Made by a program: the position numbers and the translations under genes. A model generated the notes under the pieces. That model had not been told where the DNA came from. It made no database searches and saw only the letters and a program-made list of their open reading frames with translations. A DNA stretch of 64,000 nucleotides, from the NCBI GenBank assembly GCA_002105175.1, contig MCGE01000013.1:186001-250000 (forward strand), read 5' to 3'. The stretch's first letter is position 1; every line of letters starts with the position of its first letter. This stretch comes from Absidia repens. Lineage: Eukaryota > Mucoromycota > Mucoromycetes > Mucorales > Cunninghamellaceae. Below, piece after piece: positions 55,866 to 64,000 of the stretch.

Positions 55866-56723
55866 ATGGATTCTTTTGAAAATGAACCTCCTAGCTATGA
55901 TCATGCCATGCAATCAACTTCCAATACAGCTGCAGTGAACGAATATGGCAAATACAACGATGCATCTGTGGATTCTTATGAACGCGGTGAACTTTTCATT
56001 CAAGCATTTGGCTCGCAAATAGATCACTACCCAACCGACCTCGCCGCCGACATGCAATCACAAGGACCTTTTTGTCAAATGCTGGATTTGACCACACATG
56101 AAAACACCATGTTCCGCCATCCGTCATCCACCGCGCAACGTCCCGCTTTTCGATCGGATGGTACCACATTTATTCAGTTTTGGCCACAGGGGAAACCCAC
56201 CCATGACCAAGATGCCGATCTCACTATTCAAGGCACCCATCCTCTGGTATCGTTTCCCGCCTCTTCTTCAACAGGAACGTCGACGATCCATTATTTTGAA
56301 ATCACCGTGGACAGTATGGATGCCGATACAGTGTTGGCGATTGGATTAACGACACGGCCTTATCCTTTGTTTCGCATGCCGGGATGGAATCGACATTCTG
56401 TAGGGTACCATAGTGATGATGGCCACAAGTTTTGTGATGATGCTACCGGGGGACAGCCGTTTGGGCCAAGCTGGACAAAAGGTGACACGGTAGGTTGTAT
56501 CTACAATGTGGAAACGGGGACCGTGTATTTCTCACTGAACGGTTATCTCATTGGCGGTGGTGCTACTGGCACAGGTGCTTTCTCTGGTCTGGAATCCCAT
56601 GTGTATTACCCTAGTATTGGCAGTGATGGCAGTGCAACTGTCTTGGTGAATTTCGGTGCTGCTCCTTTCAAATACCCCTGTCAAGATTGGATTGGATACC
56701 ATCATCGTTCTGCTCAACCATAG
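55866..56723 (+). CDS. SPRY-domain protein with N-terminal PPxY motif
   Basis: Single exon, 285 residues. A PPSY motif at residues 8-11 (ENEPPSYDHAM) is a binding site for WW domains of Nedd4/Rsp5 ubiquitin ligases. The C-terminal half is a SPRY/B30.2-type domain: IHYFEITVDSMDADTVLAIG LTTRPYPLFRMPGWNRHSVG YHSDDGHKFCDD, GDTVGCIYNVETGTVYFSLN, YYPSIGSDGSATVLVNFGAA. The yeast adaptors Ear1 and Ssh4 combine SPRY and PPxY to ubiquitinate cargo at endosomes. They also have an N-terminal membrane helix and extra PPxY motifs at the C-terminus, which this protein lacks. An adaptor role is therefore an inference. Confidence 0.85.
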   Translation: MDSFENEPPSYDHAMQSTSNTAAVNEYGKYNDASVDSYERGELFIQAFGSQIDHYPTDLAADMQSQGPFCQMLDLTTHENTMFRHPSSTAQRPAFRSDGTTFIQFWPQGKPTHDQDADLTIQGTHPLVSFPASSSTGTSTIHYFEITVDSMDADTVLAIGLTTRPYPLFRMPGWNRHSVGYHSDDGHKFCDDATGGQPFGPSWTKGDTVGCIYNVETGTVYFSLNGYLIGGGATGTGAFSGLESHVYYPSIGSDGSATVLVNFGAAPFKYPCQDWIGYHHRSAQP

Positions 56724-57283
56724 TTTAGTTGTAGTTTTAGCTATCTTGTATCATCTATTTTATTTTTACAATAAAGACTTATCTATTCCCCACCTGTTTG
56801 ATATACCATTTTACCATGTCATTGTATTTTTGACCTTCTCTCCACTTGCTTTACATCTCATCATACCATTTAGCATAATAAAACATCTTTGTTCTTTCTC
56901 CCATCATCTCTTATGTGATATATATCATTTGTCAATTGTCTGTCTTTATTAGAAAATGCATTGATCTCAATTGTTTAATATGATACATCATATCATTGAT
57001 CATAATATATCCTCTTTTGTCTGTATATCATTTGTCATAATAGCTTGCCTCACCCCATTCAATCAATCAAATGCCTTCATTGCATACAAATCATGTTTCA
57101 ATATAGTTTTATTATACAATAACAATAATAAAAAAGAAAATAAAAAAAAAAGATATCAAAGGAATCAAAGTCCCATACACACAATCATAATCACCCATGA
57201 AAAAAAAAAACCCAACTAGCTACACTATGATATAATCTAAACTAATCGTCAAAAACATATATAATATATACGTGTGTGAAAGC
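56724..57283. other. Convergent 3' region, SPRY gene / IGO1
   Basis: AATAAA at 56770-56775 serves the SPRY gene. The rest is AT-rich with no gene; a 98-codon frame here is a T-rich artefact. Confidence 0.5.
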
Positions 57284-57746
57284 CTATTGTCGTTCTTGAT
57301 TTTCGGGCACCAAAGGACTTTCTTTGACCGGACTTGACCCAGCGGTATTGCCAGCAGGATTAGAATGAGGGATTGTTTCTGGGCTAGGATGTTCACTGCC
57401 GATAGCGGATTCTGGTTCCTTGCCAGCTTGAGATAACGCATAATCACCAGAGTCAAAGTATTTTCGTTCCTATGATATATATTAATATTGATGAGTCGGT
57501 CTATACACTAGTTCCCACCCAGAAAAACTCTTGCTACCTTTCCCTCGCCTTACCTTGAGTTTATGTCCTATAAGATCCTTTCGATCCGGTAACTTGCCGT
57601 ACATTTTAAATAACTTGCGTTCTTCTTCATTCAATTGCTAATAGTCATTTCACAAAAAGTCAATGGTAAGTACCAAGTGCATTCTTATCATCTTACAAAA
57701 TAATACTTACACTCATATCAATTTTGTTTGATTGGGCAGGATTCAT
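57284..57746 (-). CDS. IGO1: Endosulfine (Igo1/ENSA family), PP2A-B55 inhibitor
   Basis: Three exons (57746-57711, 57637-57554, 57469-57284) give 101 residues. The conserved middle reads LNEEERKLFKMYGKLPDRKD, HKLKERKYFDSGDYALSQAG. The FDSGDY core is the invariant motif whose serine is phosphorylated by Greatwall/Rim15; the phosphoprotein then inhibits PP2A-B55. In yeast this governs entry into quiescence and mRNA protection, elsewhere mitotic entry. The C-terminal third is Pro/Ser/Glu-rich and disordered. Length fits the family. The stop coordinate may be off by one base. It diverges from the 58184 gene. Confidence 0.93.
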
Positions 57747-58183
57747 TTCTGAATAAACGTCGAGTAGATAAAAAAAGAAAAAAAGAAAGAGAAGAAATAA
57801 AATAAAATAGGGATTTCTATTTATTTGAGAAACAGGAAAGACGCCAGCAGCAGCGCAAAAAAAAAAAAGGCGCGGGGTTTCAATCTTCTCACGATTACGC
57901 TAAACTTTTTGATGTCAAACCTGAACACACACTCCTGCACATTAAAAAAATATATACCCGACACCTTAAAAATGGATGTCATTACTTCTTTAGAAATAAA
58001 GTAAATGGTTGTTTATATTTTTGTAACCAATTGGATGTTTTGGTCCATTCTTCATTGTATCCTGTTTTTTCGGACTTGCACTATTTTTTCAAATGATCCG
58101 TTTCAAGATGTTTCTTTTTCTTCCCTTCTCTCCCCTCCCTCCCTTTTGAAAATAAAATAATATATATAAATATCATCATCATC
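57747..58183. promoter_or_regulatory. Divergent promoter, IGO1 / 58184 gene
   Basis: About 440 bp, A/T-rich with an A-run near 57858 and a CT-rich leader close to 58140. A TATATATAAATA lies just upstream of the 58184 ATG and could be a core promoter element. Confidence 0.4.
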
Positions 58184-58666
58184 ATGTCTGTCTGTCCACG
58201 TCCACCTGCTATCAAACGAAGGCGTTTAAATCAACGACACAAATTGGTGAATCCGGAATTCGCATCTTTATACCATACCGAACTTCCTGCATGCACGGAA
58301 GAGACGACTTGTTCACCGATCGTTTTTGTCCGTGACAGTGCACGACCCCTTCAGTCAAGAAAAAATAGAAGCCTACCTGTCCAATGCAATAGCTTTCCCT
58401 CCATGATGGAACGATTAAATAGGGGCGTATCAAGGCAAATCACCAATTCTAATCATAATAAGACAATGCCATCATCATCGTCGTCGTCATCAGATCTCTT
58501 GGATCTACACGTTGCTGGCAAAATCAATCCCTCATTTGCTGCTGCTACTACTGCTGATCAACACGACCTTTCCGCCCGACCGCAGCCTGCCGTTGAATCA
58601 TGGTTACACAAAAGACCTGGCTTCGATCAAGAAACGAACTATTGTTTTCAAGCAACAAATGATTAA
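58184..58666 (+). CDS. Uncharacterised 160-residue basic, serine-rich protein
   Basis: Single exon from MSVCPRPPAIKRRRLNQRHK to FQATND. The N-terminal KRRRLNQRHK is a plausible nuclear localisation signal. The middle holds a run of serines (MPSSSSSSSDLLDLHV). No domain, membrane helix or signal peptide is seen. ATG context, divergent promoter with IGO1 and clean length support it as a gene, but I recognise no family. Confidence 0.55.
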   Translation: MSVCPRPPAIKRRRLNQRHKLVNPEFASLYHTELPACTEETTCSPIVFVRDSARPLQSRKNRSLPVQCNSFPSMMERLNRGVSRQITNSNHNKTMPSSSSSSSDLLDLHVAGKINPSFAAATTADQHDLSARPQPAVESWLHKRPGFDQETNYCFQATND

Positions 58667-59144
58667 AAAAAAAAAAAAGTTCGGATCGGCGCAAATCCTG
58701 TTGTCGTCGACATGGCCTAAGGACCTTCCACTCCATCCATTTATCCCCTTTACCGAAAACTAGATCTCCGTCCGCCCTCCTCCTTTCCCTCGGCCCCATT
58801 CGCTCGTCACATAGCATAGTTGGTTTTTCCTTTCTTTCTCTACCTTGCTGTATATGGATAAATTATTGTAATTAGCAACACCTTTTCCCCGTACATTTTT
58901 TTTTTCGCTTTCTTTATTTCAGGCGTGAAATAAAAATTATAACATATTCTAATAAAATCATACATACTCCAGACAATGAGCCTTTCTTAAAAAAAAACAA
59001 AATATGAAAAACATAGACTAGATAAAATGGATAAAAAAGAAGATAGTATTTTATTTTTTGAATAAATATCAAAAGAGTGGATTGGGAGGATGAGAAGAAG
59101 AGAGAAGAATGCATGACTAGATTATATATATATATACAATGGAG

Positions 59145-59185
<41 letters not shown>

Positions 59186-59320
59186 GGGTAAAGAAAAAAG
59201 AATGAATACAAACTACAACTATGGGACAAAAAATAAAAAATAAAGAGGGACTACATAAAATAAAAGACTAATATAAACTAAAGAACGGAGGGATGTGAGA
59301 GTATGTATGGGAGAGCCCCG
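58667..59320. other. Convergent 3' region
   Basis: Three-prime ends of the 58184 gene and the methyltransferase gene. Contains a GA dinucleotide repeat at about 59150-59179 followed by a short G-run. No gene seen. Confidence 0.5.
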
Positions 59321-61054
59321 TCATTCAACATAGCCAGTAACAAAACTATTGATAGATTCCCATTCCAGGGGATCCAAGGGAGGTGTGGGAGGTGAAGAAA
59401 GAAGAGAGTCACCGTAGTTCGTTGCCGTCTTCTTTTCATTCTTCCAATCCATGGAGGCGGGCTTGCGAGCAGTAAACGTACACCAAGTGAGATGGCTCTT
59501 GTTGTGTTTGCATTCCTCCAAAGTATCATGAATCACATCGTCCGTTAAAATAAAGCCAATATCGTGTTTGTTGTTACTGTTGTTTTCATCCATCGTCGGG
59601 TATCGTTTGGGGTCATTTTGTTGTTGATGTAAGTTCGGATGGAGTGATTTGAGAAACAGGTCGAGATTACGAGCAAGAAGATCACCAAGTTGATCACCCC
59701 AACCCAAAGGCATCGTCACTCTTTCTTGCATTGTATCTGTCAATCCTCCATGATGGGTAAATGTTGATAACTGCGCACAAAGATCAAAATCAGGTCCCTG
59801 AGTTGAAGACACGTTTTCTTGTACTATATCAAATAATGTGAAAAAAGGAAAAATCCAGATAGAAAAAAAGTTGTTTTTTTTTTAACGTTCTGCTGGAGCA
59901 TGATTTTTTTCAAATGCCGACTGTCAAAAAGCAACAACTTACAATAATGATTGACGAGTGACGAAACACTACCAGGGACAGCTCTTTGGATTTGATATTC
60001 CACATCCACAATTTCAAGGTACCCATTTGGTTTCAGAACACGAGTAATTTCTGAAAAGATCTGTATCAACTGTGTTTGACTAAATGCGCTAAGTGTTTGT
60101 CGCATATATATAAAATCAAATGTTCCATCTTCAAATGGAAGTGTGCCTCCTTCAAGAATATCATGCTGTTGGAAATGCGCGTTGCTTGGTTTGATTGTCG
60201 TAGGATACATGGCTGCTAGATCAATACCATGAAAGTCTAAAAAAGAAAACTCGGTCATCAACACCCGCGCACTTTTTTTTTTTTTTTTTTTTTTTGTCAA
60301 GGTCCCACCCCCTCCTATCGCATATAGTTTTTTTTTTATTACCTGTTTCGCTAAATTCAGTCGCCATTTCCAAAACCCTGGGAACAATAAAAAATAAAAT
60401 AAAAAATTGAATAACGATGAATGACCATATATGAATCTTTTGATCTATTTACCAAGTACCAGGCCCTGTTCCGATCTCTAATACCTGAGGTCGGTCATCC
60501 ATCGAAGTTTGTAAAAGGGAATGAACAGGAGATATGAAATTGGCCCCAAAAGCATACTTTAGGAGAAAATGCTACACAATTGGAAATAAAAAAAAAAATC
60601 ATGCCACAGTAAATAAAGTCGCCAGACAAAAAAAAAAAAAAAACGGGGATTAAAAAAAGGGGAAAAAAAAGTCAATATGATACATCTTGCGTTTTTTTTT
60701 GGGGGGAGGGAAGGAGAGAAGGAAATGCTACCTTACCTGAATAATCAATCGATCTGATTCTTCTTCATCACAAGGTAAAAGGCATCGAGAATGATTTGTG
60801 ATCATATACTTTCGACCATTGCTGGCGGTGTACTTCATGGAAGAAGAGGAAGACGATGACATGGAGGAATGGGATGAATAAAGCGTTGTTGGTGTGAGGC
60901 ATGGTTCGTCGCCGGTTGTTTTCCTTGAATGAATGGGCGGTAGAAACAAATGCTTAATGCCGGGTTTTTGTTCTGAAAGTTTTGTTCTTGTTCGATGCGA
61001 TAAATGTGATGCGATAGAGGATGGTACGGTATCTTGTGATTGTTGGTTGCCCAT
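59321..61054 (-). CDS. Class I SAM-dependent methyltransferase
   Basis: Five exons (61054-60737, 60571-60453, 60377-60343, 60236-59943, 59823-59321) give 422 residues. The Ser/Thr-rich head (MGNQQSQDTVPSS, poly-S) is followed by GRKYMITNHSRCLLPCDEEE, HFLLKYAFGANFISPVHSLL. The SAM-binding motif I is VLEIGTGPGTWVLEMATEF, motif II FHGIDLAAMYP, then LPFEDGTFDFIYMRQTLSAF and motif III-like ITRVLKPNGYLEIVDVEYQI. The C-terminal ~160 residues vary. MGNQQS could be an N-myristoylation signal (Gly2, Ser6). Fungi, notably Mucorales, have many such paralogs; the substrate is unknown. The 35-base third exon joins motif I to motif II. Confidence 0.88.
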
Positions 61055-62389
61055 AATAATAATAGTAAGAAGAAAAATTAAATACGAAGTGGGGAGAGGG
61101 GTTTGATGAAAAGAAAGAAGTATATATATATATATAAGAAAAAAAAAGGTAGAAAAGAATACCAAGTTTCATCTATTTTTTTTTTTTTTTGGTTCGCCGA
61201 TCATCCGAAATGACTAGTTTGACGGAGCATCAGCAAAGCTATTCAGGGATGTACTAAAATATTTATATAATATATGAGAATAATAAACCCCTAAAATGTG
61301 TTCTTACTTTTGATACAATACTGTAAAAATCAACAAAAAGCATTTGTATCAACAAAGGGTGGTAGTAAATAAAATACCTGTATAACGCCTATCCTATTAT
61401 TTTTGTTTTCTTTTACATTTCGTACACATGATACTTTGTAAATCTTGTAAATCTCCTTTTATTTTGCTCAATGCCGGGAATTAAAATTTACTAGTGACTA
61501 AGTTGTTTTTCAGTCAAGGAAAGGTACCAAAATAAAAGGGGAACAATGCTGCATGAATTGGCTTCATATGATGCGCCCTATGATTCATTTCCCGTGTTTT
61601 TTTATTTATTTATTGCCTTATATGCCTATGGTGAGGATGCCATTACTTGAGCCCTTATTATCATCATCATCATTGATTTTTGACTGATGTCTTGATTGGC
61701 ACAAAGAGTCGTTTCAAAGGAAATAAAAACTTACTCCCTCCTTTTTCTTCAATAACGACTATTTTATGATTATAATACTGATTGACTTGAAACGATTATT
61801 TCAATCTTATCTACTTTTGAAAAAGATTATCAGATCGTTTTTATCAATGAATCTATCTCAATGTTGAAAGTCACCGAGGACTTGATCAATTCTTTATTTT
61901 GCAGGTACAAGTCACAGTGATGAAGTCTTGGTTGATTGAGAAAAGGACTGGGGTATGAGTAACATAGCGAGCGATTAAAAACAACAATAGAAAAGAAGAA
62001 TGGTCCAAAAAAGTCAGGTGGGATCATGACGTGTGTTGATTTGGGTACTTTGTCAACTGATGGCTATAGTAGACCTTTTGACATTTTTTTATTAGTCGAG
62101 TTTGATCGATTTTTTTGGGAAGTTAAGAGAACTCAGGATCCTAGAACTCGGGATTTTGAAGTGAGAATTGTGGGGAGAGGGGAAAGGTTTACAATTGTCA
62201 ATTCAAGCAATAAACCTTTTTTTTTTTTTTCTCGTACGCATATCGAGCTAAAGCTACTTAGCTGCTGCTCACACGAAAAAAGAAAAAGAACATGCTTGAC
62301 TAGGTTTAAATCCCGCATTTAGCAATATCTATTCTTTGTGGAATGGGCGTAAAGCAACACTGAAAATATATAGGGGAATCTCATATAGT
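61055..62389. other. Intergenic, no supported gene
   Basis: Promoter side of the methyltransferase gene, then AT-rich DNA. A 98-codon plus frame at 62026-62322 runs through a T-run and ends in TTTAAATCCCGC, a partial match to the repeat 5' block. I do not call it a gene. Confidence 0.4.
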
Positions 62390-62935
62390 CGAGTCAGTGG
62401 TTAAAAATAAACTATAATTTTATTGAAAGATAAACAAGTAATAACTGGCATAACCATCGCTAATCTATGGTGGAGGAGAGGACGAATGTCAAATGAGATC
62501 TACTGTAGAAGGCAAACTAAACATGTTCCATACAATAGACTAGTGGTAGAAATAACAACAGGTCATTTTTTATTCATATGCAGATATAAAAGTAGGTGTC
62601 CTAACATAAAGCTAGGCTAATGTAGGGATTCCATGGACCAATATGATGGCGTTGCAAATCACGAATCCAAAGTGACAGGGTTTCCCCATGTATCTTTATA
62701 TTGCATTTTCTAAATGCCCCTGATCCAAGTTCTAATACTAATTCAAGATCACCAGCACCCCAATGAATTTTCAATGAAGGCGAAATCCTAAAAAAAGGGG
62801 AAGGAAAAGGAAAAACACCACTTCCCCAGAAATAAAATAAAAAGGGCATTTAATTTCAAACCCCTATCCCAAGACTCCAGCATGTTTAATTTCAGCCAAT
62901 AAAATTCCTCGAAAAAGCATCACCACGTAAATATT
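62390..62935 (-). repeat. Diverged dispersed repeat, copy R7
   Basis: Minus-sense, weaker copy. It retains CACGTA at 62923 in place of CACGTG, TCCAAAGTGACAGGGTTTCC at about 62667-62686 followed by CCATG, a diverged version of the ACTAGTCCTG block near 62716-62734, and TTTATT modules near 62568 and 62418. The recognisable order of blocks supports membership. Confidence 0.55.
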
Positions 62936-64000
62936 CTTTTACAGCCAATTTATTTCCTCTCAAGCTAAACCGTAGGAAATTATAGCCATTTTCTTGGGCT
63001 TCTGCCTTAAATATACCCTCTACTCTCCCTTTTCCTATACTTCCTAAGGTTTTCAACTCACCCTCTCTCACTCTCTCTTTTTTGGAAGGAGAGCTTTGGA
63101 GCTCAGGGGTACACAGTTTCGCCTATGGGGGATGATTTGCTTTTGGAAAAACTCGTACCTCATTCAAGGCAAGTAGACTATTGGGGAAGTTTTTTTTCCT
63201 GACAAGTCGATACATCATTTTCTCATTTTATGCCATTTAAAATACCTGCCTCCCCCTTTTATTTTGTTCTTCACTGAAAGACAACCCATCCCCCACCCGA
63301 CTTCTTTTTTTTTATTGATTCATTCCTTTTTCCTAATGGGTATCGTAGGATATCAAATGTATCTCGTCCGTGCAATGGCTCTTCTATCCTGGGCCAATCA
63401 TTGGTTTATACATCATATGAACTCTGATTTCGACGAAAAATGTGAAAATGAAAATGATAGAAAGGCTGAATATCATACGATCAGCCTGTTTTATAAGTTA
63501 ATAGATAGGATTCTGTTCTTCGTGCTCAGCTCTTTTGAACGGAGCTCCTGTTGACTGTCTCCCTTTTGCTTTATCTCTATTGTAAATGAATTTCTAGAAA
63601 TTAGTTTAGTTATTGATTACATACATTTTGTGTCTTCAATAAAGACTTCCTTGAAACAATCAATTATCATTCACTACGATGACTTTTTTTTTTTTTTTTT
63701 TTTGCTAACGGACTTCGTTTTTGTATTTTAATAGCTGCTACATACTATAGAAAAAAGGGGGAAATGTCAAATTGAGAAGAGTAGCCCCATTCTCCCGATT
63801 AATCTGACCTGGTATCCGTACAGTACAATACATTACTATAGTTCAACGTCTGTGCTTTCTTCTGATATATGTTATTAATCCTAATACCACCTCCCCCTCG
63901 TGCAGACTGAAAAATTATGCATCGGACATCAGATTGGGCACTTCCACCTTTTTGCGCATATGTGGACGTCCAATCTCCTTATACACTGCATTCCGCCGAT
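62936..64000. other. Window end, possible transcription unit without clear product
   Basis: CT-rich stretch near 63060-63080 and an AATAAAGACTTCC at about 63636-63648, so a transcript is possible. AGCTCAGGGG near 63097 resembles repeat sequence. A 96-codon frame at 63264-63554 has a hydrophobic start and a K/E/N middle, but no recognisable domain. A T-run lies at 63686-63703. Confidence 0.35.

Noticed and set aside
62026..62322. A 98-codon plus-strand frame
   Set aside because: It runs through a T-run and ends within sequence resembling the repeat 5' block; no motif.
1..64000. CRISPR arrays, bacterial operons, riboswitches or an rRNA operon
   Set aside because: No regularly spaced direct repeats with unique spacers and no rRNA-like sequence; the genes are intron-containing eukaryotic genes.

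Overview
The window is nuclear DNA of a filamentous fungus, most likely an early-diverging one (Mucoromycota, probably Mucorales). The reasons are AT-rich intergenic DNA full of long A/T homopolymers, many short introns of roughly 45-110 bp with GTAAG donors and CTAAC-type branch points, low-complexity Q/H/S-rich proteins, and a gene set that includes PDRG1, DENND6, QTRT2 and a microcephalin-like protein. The species is inferred only loosely. Gene models below were built by hand from splice sites. For almost all spliced genes the exon lengths sum to a multiple of three, which supports the joins; the clathrin light chain gene is the exception.

Layout, left to right (strand): QTRT2 (-, 3' end cut by the window edge), a DUF8032-type putative regulator (-), repeat copy R1, an MFS anion:cation symporter (-), a doubtful gene or remnant at 7.4-8.1 kb (-), VPS2/CHMP2 (+), a microcephalin-like triple-BRCT protein (-), repeat R2, a small C2-domain protein (+), an orphan protein (-), DENND6 (-), a membrane/coiled-coil protein (+), a TM9SF nonaspanin (-), TCTP (+), repeat R3, PDRG1 (-), a CYSTM peptide (-), an unknown spliced gene (-), clathrin light chain (+, frameshifted), an NHX-type Na+/H+ antiporter (+), repeat R4 with a nested tRNA-derived insertion, a His/Tyr-rich protein (-), a C2H2 zinc-finger protein (+), repeat R5, ERG24 (-), repeat R6, a C2/chitin-binding-type-3 protein (-), a long gene-poor stretch, a single-pass membrane protein (+), a PPxY-SPRY protein (+), endosulfine IGO1 (-), an orphan small protein (+), a SAM methyltransferase (-), and diverged repeat R7.

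The genes do not form one pathway. Membrane trafficking is well represented: VPS2, DENND6, TM9SF, clathrin light chain, NHX and perhaps the PPxY-SPRY protein. Several gene pairs share short divergent promoters.

The strongest structure not explained by genes is a non-coding dispersed repeat of about 1 kb. It has at least six recognisable copies plus one diverged copy, in both orientations, all in intergenic DNA. Its conserved blocks are a CACGTG next to a GGCGGG, an ACTAGTCCTG block, a GGGAAACCC-type block, and up to three spaced poly(A)-signal-like modules. Other points of interest are a one-base frameshift in the clathrin light chain gene, a GC-AG intron in DENND6, a TCTP stop codon isolated behind the last intron, and a C2 plus chitin-binding domain fusion.
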